In this document: piece after piece, positions 8,427 through 15,725 of the stretch | Layout: each line of letters starts with the position of its first letter | Numbering within the stretch: position 1 is the first letter of the stretch | Assembly: GCA_023301745.1 (NCBI GenBank) | Contig: JALZVW010000086.1 | Coordinates: 1-40,654 of the forward strand | Length of the DNA stretch: 40,654 nt | Source: Arenicella sp. | GTDB lineage: Bacteria; Pseudomonadota; Gammaproteobacteria; Arenicellales; Arenicellaceae | Direction of reading: 5' to 3' | Notes under the pieces: generated by a model | Databases searched by the model: none | What the model was told of the DNA's origin: nothing | Seen by the model: only the letters and a program-made list of their open reading frames with translations | Translations under genes and position numbers: made by a program

Positions 8427-9542
8427 ATGCTCCCACTTCAATCGGTACGAAAACCCACTCCCAGCGGAAAACCATATTTCCTTTTTATTTTAGTGGCCAT
8501 TGTGGCAATCGGTTCTGGTTTAATCGTTCAGAGTTCCAAGGCACCGCCTGCTGAGCGACCGGAGTTCAAAAAGCTAATCCTTCTGCCAAATACCAAACCT
8601 CTGGTCGACGTCGACTTCATTGATCATAACGGCCAAAAATTCGGCATGGCAGCGTTCAAAGGCAAATGGAGCATCCTATTTTTTGGCTTCACTAATTGCC
8701 CGGACATATGCCCAACCACCATGCAAACGCTAAAGCAGGTTAAGGCGAAAATAGAGCAACGTGGGCTATGGCATAACTACCAAACCATAATGGTCTCGGT
8801 TGACCCCGAGCGAGATACAACAGCGCGCCTGGCCAGCTATGTTCCCTACTTTGACCCCGAATTTATTGGTATTTCAGGGCCGCTAGAATCGACCACGTCG
8901 TTCGCTAAGAACCTTGGCATTCTGTTCTTCAAAGGCGACCAAGCGGCGAATGGTGGATACGATGTAGACCATGGTGCCGCGATCATTCTTGTTGACCCTC
9001 AAGGTCAGTATGCTGGTGTGATGACAGCGCCACACCTTGAAGAGTCGATCAGTGAAGATTTAATTGCCTTAGCCAATTATGCCGGCATTAAACCGTCGAG
9101 CACCGAAACAGCGTCGACATCTGTGAAACGAAATACAGCGCCGTTGACCCCAGACGTCAGCAGCGAAAATCAATCGCTAGTATTTGAGAACGCCTGGATT
9201 CGCCCTGCGCCTCCTGGAGTATCCGCAATGGCCGCTTATTTTGATTTGGTTAACACCAGCGATCATGACATCGTTATCAACCAAAGCGCTAGCCCATCGT
9301 TTGACATGACAATGATCCACTCAACCTTGATTGAAGATGGCATCGCGAGCATGGAACACATGGACAAACTCATAATACCCGCGCAAAGCACAGTTAGCCT
9401 CGCGCCACTCGGTGTGCATATGATGCTTATGAGGCCAACAGAGCCCTTAAACCTAGGCGACAGTGCCGAAATAACCTTAGTGACTCAAGATGGCACTGAG
9501 TACCAGCATTTAGTTACCGTTAAAGCGCAACCAAACAAATAA
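8427..9542 (+). CDS. Sco1/SenC and PCuAC fusion, copper chaperone for cytochrome oxidase
   Basis: This is a membrane-anchored periplasmic copper chaperone predicted to load the CuA centre of cytochrome c oxidase. A single hydrophobic segment (about 17-36) anchors the N-terminus. Residues 45-218 are a Sco/SenC thioredoxin-like domain with the copper ligands C91-PDI-C95-P and H182 (DVDHGA). After a Ser/Thr-rich linker (220-248), residues 250-368 form a PCuAC (DUF461) domain whose ligands H298, M309, H331 and M333 exactly fit HX10MX21HXM. These two proteins are usually separate genes that cooperate: PCuAC delivers Cu(I) and Sco acts as thiol reductase or copper carrier. Here they are one chain. 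The next gene is 73 bases downstream on the same strand; no oxidase genes are in the window. Confidence 0.93.
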   Translation: MLPLQSVRKPTPSGKPYFLFILVAIVAIGSGLIVQSSKAPPAERPEFKKLILLPNTKPLVDVDFIDHNGQKFGMAAFKGKWSILFFGFTNCPDICPTTMQTLKQVKAKIEQRGLWHNYQTIMVSVDPERDTTARLASYVPYFDPEFIGISGPLESTTSFAKNLGILFFKGDQAANGGYDVDHGAAIILVDPQGQYAGVMTAPHLEESISEDLIALANYAGIKPSSTETASTSVKRNTAPLTPDVSSENQSLVFENAWIRPAPPGVSAMAAYFDLVNTSDHDIVINQSASPSFDMTMIHSTLIEDGIASMEHMDKLIIPAQSTVSLAPLGVHMMLMRPTEPLNLGDSAEITLVTQDGTEYQHLVTVKAQPNK

Positions 9543-9615
9543 AAATGGGCTTTATTCTGTAAACCCCATCACTTAATCCCGATCAATATTGCACTATGAT
9601 AATGTATTAAAAATT

Positions 9616-10263
9616 ATGTCTCTCGAGTTCAAAATCATTCCTGTCACCCCATTTGCTCAAAACTGCAGTGTGCTTTGGTGCACGACAACAAAACTAGCCG
9701 CTGTCGTCGACCCTGGTGGCGATTTGGATAAGATAAAAGCGTTCATCGCTGAACAAGAACTCGAGCTCGAAAAAATACTTATCACCCACGCTCATCTCGA
9801 TCACGCGGGCGGCACTGCGGAACTCGCGCGCTCAACCGGTGTTCCGATTATAGGCCCCCAGAAAGCCGATCAATTCTGGATAGATTTATTGCCAGAACAA
9901 TGCCGGCAATTTGGTTTTGATGGTGATTCATTTACACCAGATCAATGGCTGGAACACGGTGATATTGTGCGCTTAGGCGAATTAAGCTTCGACGTTGTGC
10001 ATTGCCCTGGTCACACTCCTGGGCATGTCGTGTTTGTTGAACAAACAGAGCTTTTTGCGGTTGTCGGCGATGTAATTTTTCAAGGGTCGATTGGTCGCTC
10101 AGACTTTCCTAAGAGCAACCCTCAAGATTTGCTTAATTCAATTCGAAACCGCTTATTTACACTTGATGACAAAATTAGATTTATTCCTGGTCACGGTCAA
10201 ATGTCGACATTTGGCCACGAGCGCGAAACTAATCCATTCGTTGCGGATCACCGATTTGGATGA
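9616..10263 (+). CDS. ycbL: YcbL-like metallo-beta-lactamase-fold hydrolase (glyoxalase II family)
   Basis: This is a metal-dependent hydrolase of the glyoxalase II-like group; E. coli YcbL is a homologue of the same 215-residue length. The metal motif T-HAHLDH (H58, H60, D62, H63) is followed by the later ligands in HCPGHTPGH, GDVIFQGSIGRSDFP and FIPGHG. These features place it in the persulfide-dioxygenase/glyoxalase II-like branch, most like YcbL by the NCS opening and the RSDFP segment. The substrate is not certain; thioesters of glutathione are the usual suggestion. The ATG at 9616 is preferred; a TTG at 9589 would add nine residues not seen in YcbL. A bidirectional terminator follows. 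Confidence 0.88.
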   Translation: MSLEFKIIPVTPFAQNCSVLWCTTTKLAAVVDPGGDLDKIKAFIAEQELELEKILITHAHLDHAGGTAELARSTGVPIIGPQKADQFWIDLLPEQCRQFGFDGDSFTPDQWLEHGDIVRLGELSFDVVHCPGHTPGHVVFVEQTELFAVVGDVIFQGSIGRSDFPKSNPQDLLNSIRNRLFTLDDKIRFIPGHGQMSTFGHERETNPFVADHRFG

Positions 10264-10283
10264 ATACGTTTTAGCTTGATAAT

Positions 10284-10317
10284 AAAAAAGGCCCTCTTTA
10301 AAAAGAGGGCCTTTTTT
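10284..10317. terminator. Bidirectional rho-independent terminator
   Basis: A 10-bp stem (ggccctcttt at 10290-10299 with aaagagggcc at 10302-10311) is flanked by six A on the left and six T on the right, so it works for both strands. It sits between the converging YcbL-like gene and the anti-sigma candidate. Confidence 0.95.
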
Positions 10318-10348
10318 GATGCTTCTATGTCAGAGCAAAATGCCTACG

Positions 10349-11092
10349 TTAGATATCCCAATACATGGCTTTTTCTAACTGGCTATCAGCTTCTTCAAGT
10401 GACTTATTAGTGCGGCTCATAATAATTAGATTACCACCACGAACAGGCTTTACTCGGCTCACATAACCTTCGTAACCAGCGTCTAACAACTCACCAACAG
10501 ACTCACCTTTAATATAAGCGAATGTAACTTGGCCGTCGGCTGTTTCTAGGCTCGCGTGCAAACCTTTATATTGCCCCATTGGGCACACTCGACTGAACTG
10601 TAAGTTACTCAAGAACTTCAATTTCATATCAGGGTCATAGCTTGCCAATAGCGTATTCGCATTTGAATTGGCTTTTTGTGCACTCCAAACAGGTGTAATA
10701 GGTTGTTCGTTCATATGCTCAACCACCCCAGACAACAACGCCTCATAGTCTTCACCGATACTATTCGCAGCACCAAACTGATTGCTCGCCATAAAGCCAG
10801 CGACAAAAAGAGCTAAGGCAAGACTGGCCGCCATTGCATATCGTTTCATAGGGTTCGCGACAGTCATCGCCAACGTTTCAGCTTCTTCTGTTAGCTCCTG
10901 ATTAAGCTGCAAGCGAGCCATCAAATCAGAAGGCATTTCAACTTCTACACTGTTCGATAGGTCGGCATCCATTTGACGCACACCGCCAACGTACTTTAAG
11001 CAATCAGGGCAGCTTCCACTGTGTTCTACAAAACTATGCTCGCGCGAATTTGGGTCAGATAGCGCTAGCCTTTTAAAATCTAAACAATTCAT
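10349..11092 (-). CDS. DUF3379-type membrane protein, probable zinc anti-sigma factor
   Basis: This 247-residue protein has a short cytoplasmic N-terminal part with the zinc anti-sigma-like motif H24-SGS-C28-PD-C31. One membrane segment follows (about 85-105, KRYAMAASLALALFVAGFMA), then a periplasmic domain of about 140 residues. The layout and position directly downstream of an ECF sigma gene match the DUF3379 proteins of Shewanella- and Vibrio-like bacteria. I infer that it holds the sigma factor inactive at the membrane until a periplasmic signal arrives; the signal is unknown. It is separated from the sigma gene by 54 bases and is likely cotranscribed. Confidence 0.82.
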   Translation of the reverse strand: MNCLDFKRLALSDPNSREHSFVEHSGSCPDCLKYVGGVRQMDADLSNSVEVEMPSDLMARLQLNQELTEEAETLAMTVANPMKRYAMAASLALALFVAGFMASNQFGAANSIGEDYEALLSGVVEHMNEQPITPVWSAQKANSNANTLLASYDPDMKLKFLSNLQFSRVCPMGQYKGLHASLETADGQVTFAYIKGESVGELLDAGYEGYVSRVKPVRGGNLIIMSRTNKSLEEADSQLEKAMYWDI

Positions 11093-11146
11093 TTTTTAAT
11101 AAACTCTACTGTATTACTTCATTTAAATATTGGTGATCTAACCGGC

Positions 11147-11716
11147 CTATTCCCCGACCACACCGAGTTGAGGCGCAGATTCGTGCCCCAAAATTTGGCG
11201 CATTTTTTTACGCGCTCTAAATAATCTTGTCATTACGGCGCTCGAACTAATATCTAAAATATTAGCTATTTCGTCGCACGAAAACCCACCTAAGACCTGC
11301 ATTTCAAGTGGCTCTCGGTAATCTTGTGGCAATCGTTTTAGTGCGTTTCGCAATGCGAATGCCTCTGGGCGATCGTCGTACCCCATATGATGCGAGTCTT
11401 CAATGGTGTCCATTGATTCAACATCTTTATACTGAAACTGCTTACGCTCAAATTGACGCGCATGTTCACGGCGAAAAATAGTAAATAGCCAACCTTTTGC
11501 GGCTTTCGCTTCGCGCAGGCTATCTAACGATTTCCACGCCCGCAAAAATGCTTCTTGCATCACGTCTTCGGCCATATGCTTATCTTTACAAAGCCACAAA
11601 GCGTACTTATATAAATCTTTCGAGTGGGCTTCTATTAAAAGCGCATATTTTCGTTTTTTGTCCATCATGGTGTAGTTGACCTGTTCTTCATCAGGTTCAT
11701 TACTTAAATCGGTCAT
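11147..11716 (-). CDS. ECF sigma factor (RpoE-like sigma-70 family)
   Basis: The 189-residue protein has sigma region 2 at about 25-95 (DLYKYALWLCKDKHMAEDVMQ, continuing EAFLRAWKSL) and region 4 at about 125-180 (LPQDYREPLEMQVLGGFSCD with the helix-turn-helix EIANILDISSSAVMTRLFRA). It directs RNA polymerase to an alternative promoter set. The downstream gene is its likely anti-sigma. The start at 11716 overlaps the 3' end of the upstream esterase gene by 17 bases, which suggests translational coupling. An in-frame ATG at residue 17 or 18 is an alternative start closer to the conserved core. I see no ECF-type promoter clear enough to assign. Confidence 0.93.
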   Translation of the reverse strand: MTDLSNEPDEEQVNYTMMDKKRKYALLIEAHSKDLYKYALWLCKDKHMAEDVMQEAFLRAWKSLDSLREAKAAKGWLFTIFRREHARQFERKQFQYKDVESMDTIEDSHHMGYDDRPEAFALRNALKRLPQDYREPLEMQVLGGFSCDEIANILDISSSAVMTRLFRARKKMRQILGHESAPQLGVVGE

Positions 11717-12563
11717 TTTTTTTACCCAATTCTAAAAATTTTAACAATGCCGCCAATACTGCTTGGGGCTGTTCAGCATGCAACCAGTGCCCTGCTCTAG
11801 GAATCGACGAAAACTCAGCCGATGGGAAATAGTTCAATATTTGATGGTGATCACTCTCTTTAACGTAGTCAGACAGCGCACCAAAGATAAAGCAAGTTTC
11901 GCCTGTATTAGATAAACCATCAAGCTCTGACGAAGGAAAGCTAAGAATTTTCGGCATATCACGAAGCAATACCGACAAATTTAATCGCCAGTTGAACTTA
12001 CCACGATTGCCAACCAAGCTTTGCAATAGAAATAGGCGCGTTGATACCTCGGGTATTGCGTCACTCAAAAGCCGATCGGCCTCACTTCTAGACTCCAATG
12101 CATCCAGGTCTAAGGACATCATCTTCTCAAGAAAAGGGGCATGGGTATGGGTATACTCAATTGGAGCAATATCCAATATGGTAAGGCGATGAACTCTGTG
12201 AGGATAAAGTAGGCCGAACATCATAGCGACTTTACCCCCCATGCTATGGCCACATAGATTCACGCGTTCTAGCTTATGACAATCAAAAAACTCCAGTAAG
12301 TCAGCAACCATATCAGAATAGCTATGCGAATCAGCATGCGGCGAACGCCCATGATTACGCTGGTCGACGACAAAAACAGGACAATATTCACCGAGCTTCT
12401 TGGCAAAGCTGCGCCAATTTGCGGTCGACCCAAACAAACCCGGAATAATAACGACCGGCACCATAACGTCTAACTGTGTACCAGAGCCTTCTAGCGGTGG
12501 TTCAGAGCCTTCTAACGGTACATCAGAGTCCGGATATTTTTGAAAAAATAATTGCATGCGCAA
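11700..12563 (-). CDS. Alpha/beta-fold hydrolase, YbfF-like esterase
   Basis: This is a predicted cytoplasmic acyl-ester hydrolase. It shows the oxyanion region IIPGLFGSTANW (39-50), VDQRNHGRSP (66-75), the nucleophile elbow GHSMGG (S107) and the terminal histidine in RAGHWLHAEQP, all closely like E. coli YbfF. The N-terminus has an unusual insert, residues 16-29, made of two 7-residue units (PLEGSEP, PLEGSGT) encoded by a tandem DNA repeat. It is the first gene of a unit with the sigma factor, which it overlaps by 17 bases, and anti-sigma gene. It is divergent from the TauE/SafE gene. The substrate is unknown. Confidence 0.9.
   Translation of the reverse strand: MRMQLFFQKYPDSDVPLEGSEPPLEGSGTQLDVMVPVVIIPGLFGSTANWRSFAKKLGEYCPVFVVDQRNHGRSPHADSHSYSDMVADLLEFFDCHKLERVNLCGHSMGGKVAMMFGLLYPHRVHRLTILDIAPIEYTHTHAPFLEKMMSLDLDALESRSEADRLLSDAIPEVSTRLFLLQSLVGNRGKFNWRLNLSVLLRDMPKILSFPSSELDGLSNTGETCFIFGALSDYVKESDHHQILNYFPSAEFSSIPRAGHWLHAEQPQAVLAALLKFLELGKKNDRFK
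12482..12523. repeat. Two tandem 21-bp repeats inside the esterase gene
   Basis: Two adjacent 21-bp copies start at 12482 and 12503, both beginning cagagccttcta; a third partial copy begins at 12524. The period is a multiple of three, so the duplication stays in frame and adds seven residues near the N-terminus. Confidence 0.85.
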
Positions 12564-12627
12564 CAGTTTAACAAGTTATTTAGCGCTAAGCGCCCACTTA
12601 TGATTCGGCTTTGGTTACAATCATGTG

Positions 12628-13368
12628 ATGTTTGAAATAATCTTACTTATCATCACCGGTGTTGCTACTGGTTTTCTGAATGTCATGGCTGGTGGTGGCT
12701 CAATGCTGTCGGTACCAATCATGATATTCCTTGGCGTGCCTGGTACAGTCGCCAATGGCACAAACCGTATCGCGATCTTGCCGCAGAACATCTCGGCTGT
12801 TCTTGCGTTTTATCGAAAAGGCTTTTCAAACTTCAAACTGAGCTTAAGCTTAGGTGCCTGCACTATTCCAGGAACACTGATCGGCGCGAACCTGGCGTCG
12901 AGGGTGCCCAGTGATCAATTTAATGAATTGCTGGCGATCATCATGGTCATCGTCTTGATTGTGATGGCATTACCCCAACCCAAAACCATTGAGGTAAACC
13001 AAACACCGTCAAAAGGCCGCTTGATTGCAGGGCATGCCTTAATGGTAGTCATTGGTTTCTGGGGAGGATTCATTCACATTGGTGTTGGCTTTCTCCTGAT
13101 GCCGGTATTGAACCGGGTGATGCAACTCGACTTGATTACCACCAATGCCCATAAAGTCTTTATTGTGCTTTGCTACACCGTGGTCGCGTTGATGGTATTT
13201 TCTTCTCAACTAGAGTTGGTCTGGAAATATGGCATTGCACTGGGTATTGGCACCTGGATTGGCGCTTGGATCGCAGCCAATGTTCAAATAAAACAAGGTA
13301 TTGGAGCAATAAAAATGGTTCTAAATATCGTGATTGTCGCGTTTATCATAAAATTGATATTTTTCTAG
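12628..13368 (+). CDS. TSUP-family permease (TauE/SafE, sulfite exporter-like)
   Basis: This inner-membrane protein of about 246 residues has seven to eight hydrophobic segments. It carries the TSUP opening GVATGFLNVMAGGGSMLSVP and an internal repeat of the family near VIGFWGGFIHIGVGFLLMPV. Family members move sulfite, sulfoacetate or other organic sulfur anions; the substrate here cannot be read from sequence. Start: GTG 12625 and ATG 12628 are adjacent and I prefer the ATG; neither has a good ribosome-binding site. It is divergent from the esterase gene with only about 60 bases between them, so the two promoters must overlap or be very compact. Confidence 0.88.
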   Translation: MFEIILLIITGVATGFLNVMAGGGSMLSVPIMIFLGVPGTVANGTNRIAILPQNISAVLAFYRKGFSNFKLSLSLGACTIPGTLIGANLASRVPSDQFNELLAIIMVIVLIVMALPQPKTIEVNQTPSKGRLIAGHALMVVIGFWGGFIHIGVGFLLMPVLNRVMQLDLITTNAHKVFIVLCYTVVALMVFSSQLELVWKYGIALGIGTWIGAWIAANVQIKQGIGAIKMVLNIVIVAFIIKLIFF

Positions 13369-13411
13369 GCATGTCACATTGTTGGCGGGGTCTTGATTCA
13401 TCCCAAAAGCG

Positions 13412-13455
13412 CCAGAACATTGCCCGACACCTACCAGAACAGTGCCCGACACCTA
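13412..13455. repeat. Two tandem 22-bp REP-like units
   Basis: Two adjacent 22-bp copies (13412-13433 and 13434-13455) share ccagaaca, then t or g, then tgcccgacaccta, with one mismatch. They lie in the 175-bp gap between the TauE/SafE and YgjP-like genes. The GTGCCCGACAC core is a weak palindrome, as in some REP elements; no transposase lies near. Confidence 0.75.
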
Positions 13456-13543
13456 AGAGACGATCACGAAAAGCAAGCTCAAAGAACATTAGGCTGTTTT
13501 AATGAGTCGTTCCGCTAAATCCTCATCGAAACCTAATTAGGCC

Positions 13544-14071
13544 ATGAATACTGAATCAACGCTCACGCTAGTCCAAAAATACATCGGCCGCTATTCTCCG
13601 ACAATCATTCATCAAGTGCAGTCGCTGATTGATAACGACAAGTTGACCGATTTTTTACTGCAACGCCACCCGACAACGCACGCCATCTATAACGATAGTG
13701 ATTTACGCGAATTCGTGTTGAAGTTAAAGAGTCAGCATATGAAGAAGTCATCACCGCTGAGTAAGGTGATTTACGATAGTAAAATTCATGCAGTGCATAA
13801 CGCATTAGGCTTGCACACCTATGTATCGCGCCAGCAGGGCCATAAGTTAAAAGCTAAAAACGAGTTACGCGTCAGTGCGATGTTTAAGAAGTCATCGCAA
13901 GCACTGCTCACCATGATCGTGGTTCATGAGCTCGCTCATTTGAAGGAAAAAGAGCATAACAAAGCATTCTATAGACTGTGCTTGCACATGCTGCCTGACT
14001 ATCACCAGTTGGAACTCGAGATGAGATTAATGCTTATTCAAATAGATCTTAATGGCCCAATTTATAAGTAA
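13544..14071 (+). CDS. YgjP-like metallopeptidase domain protein (DUF45)
   Basis: The 175-residue protein has a zinc-peptidase motif VVHELAHLKEKEHNKAFY: H128-E129-L-A-H132 with H138, followed by DYHQLELEMRLMLIQIDL. This is the pattern of the YgjP/DUF45 family of small M48-like (gluzincin-type) proteins, and the length is close to E. coli YgjP. No signal peptide or membrane segment is visible, so it is probably cytoplasmic. The biological substrate is unknown for the family. It stands alone, 175 bases after the exporter gene, with a repeat pair in the gap. Confidence 0.85.
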   Translation: MNTESTLTLVQKYIGRYSPTIIHQVQSLIDNDKLTDFLLQRHPTTHAIYNDSDLREFVLKLKSQHMKKSSPLSKVIYDSKIHAVHNALGLHTYVSRQQGHKLKAKNELRVSAMFKKSSQALLTMIVVHELAHLKEKEHNKAFYRLCLHMLPDYHQLELEMRLMLIQIDLNGPIYK

Positions 14072-14199
14072 CAGCATCGAAAAACACTCATTTCAAAGCA
14101 TTTAATGTCGTTAAATTCTTAGAATTATTTAGTCCAAAACCACGCTAACCACCTAGATAAAAAAGCAATTTAGTTCAATAGACTAATTTATAACATAAA

Positions 14200-14219
14200 T
14201 CTACCTATCAGTAGGTAGA
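14200..14219. promoter_or_regulatory. TetR-style palindromic operator candidate
   Basis: The 20-bp sequence TCTACCTATCAGTAGGTAGA has 8-bp perfect arms around a 4-bp centre. It lies 65 bases before the CmcJ-like start codon, where a repressor would sit. This size and spacing is typical of TetR-family operators, but no such regulator is encoded in the window. Confidence 0.6.
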
Positions 14220-14284
14220 CAAATTAAAACGGATCGTTTACTCTAGGGTTCTTAGCATTAACCAACTCAATATTGAGGCCTATT

Positions 14285-15088
14285 ATGAAACATTCAGTAC
14301 AAACGCAACTTAATTTTGTCGGGCCTATTGATGGCATCAAACCTCAGGTCACTTACTCAGGAACAACTAAAGGCCAAGCTTATAACCGCCCTTACGCGAT
14401 GCGTGATGTTAATATTAATAATGCACGTGCACATACTGGCAACTTTAAGTTGCACGAACACGGTTTTGAACTGGCTAAGCATCAATTACAAAACCCAAAC
14501 TTTGATGACGACGCTTGGATTCAAGAGTCTCTTTACCCGAGCATTGAATCTGTCGTCAAAAAAACTAGTGGCGCATCACATGTTTTTATCTTCGATCACA
14601 CGATCCGTCGCGGTGTTGCTAATAGCTTGCGTAAACCCGCCCAGCATGTGCATGTAGACTACACGCATAATACCGGCCCCGAACGTGCCGCCCAAATGAT
14701 AGATGCCAGCAAGCTCGCACAATTAAAAGGCAAACGTTTTATTCAAGTTAACTTCTGGCGCTCTGTAGACGGCCCTGTCGAACAACTGCCTTTAGGCTTT
14801 CTGGACTCACAAAGTCTTGATGAAGATGATCTAATTCCAGCCGAAATTGCTTTTGTAGACACTGGCCACGTTGGCGAGATTTATGCCCTTAGGCATAACC
14901 CCAAACAGCGTTGGTATTACTATCCGGATATGCAAGAAACTGAAGCCCTACTAATCAAAGGCTACGACACAGACAATGATGCTATCTCTCGGTTTACGCC
15001 GCACTCTGCATTTACCGACCCAACGTCAAAGCCCGATGCCGCTCCGAGGCAAAGCATTGAAGTGAGAACCTTTGCTTTTTTTGATTAA
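14285..15088 (+). CDS. CmcJ/NvfI-family oxygenase-like protein
   Basis: The protein (267 residues) shows the run that defines the CmcJ/NvfI family: HVHVDYTHNTGPERAAQMID, FIQVNFWRSVDGPVEQLPLG, RWYYYPDMQETEALLIKGYD, SRFTPHSAFTDPT and PRQSIEVRTF. Family members are Fe(II)/2-oxoglutarate-type enzymes known from cephamycin and fungal secondary metabolism. A metal triad H123-x-D125 plus H240 and a 2-oxoglutarate arginine (R255 or R261) can be proposed. The substrate is unknown. I chose ATG 14285, which has GAGG (14275-14278) 6 bases before it, over the TTG at 14273. It is alone, with a palindromic operator candidate upstream. Confidence 0.85.
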   Translation: MKHSVQTQLNFVGPIDGIKPQVTYSGTTKGQAYNRPYAMRDVNINNARAHTGNFKLHEHGFELAKHQLQNPNFDDDAWIQESLYPSIESVVKKTSGASHVFIFDHTIRRGVANSLRKPAQHVHVDYTHNTGPERAAQMIDASKLAQLKGKRFIQVNFWRSVDGPVEQLPLGFLDSQSLDEDDLIPAEIAFVDTGHVGEIYALRHNPKQRWYYYPDMQETEALLIKGYDTDNDAISRFTPHSAFTDPTSKPDAAPRQSIEVRTFAFFD

Positions 15089-15159
15089 CAATTGATCAAC
15101 CAAAACATGCATTTTGCTATAGACGATAAGCAAAAATTTAGTGCAGGCACCTCAAACCA

Positions 15160-15201
15160 GCCGCGCTTTACGCTTTAATAGTTACATAGATAAAGCGCGG
15201 C
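15160..15201. terminator. Large hairpin downstream of the CmcJ-like gene
   Basis: An 11-bp stem, GCCGCGCTTTA (15160-15170) with TAAAGCGCGGC (15191-15201), encloses a 20-nt loop, 71 bases after the stop codon. No T-run follows directly, so it may be a terminator or an RNA-stabilising hairpin. Confidence 0.45.
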
Positions 15202-15282
15202 CCCTGCCTCTCCCGCCTGACCTCAGTCCTTTTTAAAAGAACGCTTTATGAGCTAAGTTGCCAGAACCAGCAACAAAAAAGA

Positions 15283-15298
15283 AGTTGTTTTAACAACT
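15283..15298. promoter_or_regulatory. 16-bp palindrome just upstream of a promoter
   Basis: AGTTGTTTTAACAACT is a perfect inverted repeat that ends 6 bases before the -35 candidate at 15305. The position suits an activator or repressor site. Confidence 0.45.
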
Positions 15299-15304
15299 AA
15301 TTGT

Positions 15305-15333
15305 TTTACAAATGTAAGACAAAGGTCTATTCT
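15305..15333 (+). promoter_or_regulatory. Promoter candidate for the S41 leader
   Basis: TTTACA (15305-15310) and TATTCT (15328-15333) are separated by 17 bases. Transcription would start near 15340, giving a leader of about 385 nt before the S41 start codon. Confidence 0.5.
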
Positions 15334-15375
15334 AATTGTAAGTGAAAATAAACTTCGAGAACCTTCGAAGGTCGT

Positions 15376-15528
15376 TCAGGTCAAACTTAATCGAGCCATC
15401 AGGCTCAAATAAATAAGTAAACCTGATTCAGTACATAGGGGTATACGCGTTAATTACATGTTCAATTATTGAGCATGTATTGGCAAAGTGATGCCCTGTG
15501 TGTCACCTCGCCAAAACCGGCATACCCT
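15376..15528 (+). ncRNA. Candidate structured RNA (riboswitch-like leader element)
   Basis: Hairpin A pairs TCAGGT (15376-15381) with ACCTGA (15421-15426), then ACTTA (15385-15389) with TAAGT (15414-15418), then GAGCC (15393-15397) with GGCTC (15402-15406) around a 4-nt loop. A three-way junction follows. P1 is 15438-15444 with 15522-15528. P2 is 15455-15465 with 15469-15479 (11 pairs, one G-U). P3 is 15480-15484 with 15510-15514, then 15488-15492 with 15502-15506. P2 and P3 touch with no intervening base, as in stacked helices. I do not match it to a known RNA family. It could instead be DNA operators. Confidence 0.4.
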
Positions 15529-15712
15529 CATTTTTAGCAGCTATCAACCTGCCTAACGGCTTGCTCGAGCGACTAAGCAAACTCAGTTGTTCTGCATAAG
15601 CAGCGTTATTCTCTTGAACAACGCACAGCAAGTTGTTGTTGCTGCAATTCACCTACCAAACCATGCAAGGCGTTAAGTCTTTCATAAGCCTACAGTTTTT
15701 TATTGGTCAAAT

Positions 15713-15718
15713 AAGGAG
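15713..15718 (+). promoter_or_regulatory. Ribosome-binding site that fixes the S41 start
   Basis: AAGGAG ends 7 bases before ATG 15726, which also opens a standard signal peptide. This rules out longer forms of the frame that begin further upstream. Confidence 0.9.
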
Positions 15719-15725
15719 TCCATTA

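Larger units (their letters stand above)
15089..15725. other. 637-bp non-coding region, leader of the S41 gene
   Basis: No credible protein is encoded. The left part holds a large hairpin (15160-15201). The middle has a palindrome, a promoter candidate, a 12-bp palindrome ACCTTCGAAGGT (15361-15372) and the structured segment 15376-15528. The right part has two further inverted repeats (15586-15592 with 15616-15622; 15626-15631 with 15639-15644) before the ribosome-binding site. Each main element is listed separately. Confidence 0.7.

Noticed and set aside
13170-13502. 110-residue frame across the end of the TauE/SafE gene and the repeat pair
   Set aside because: It overlaps the real exporter gene in another frame and runs through repeats; no coding support.
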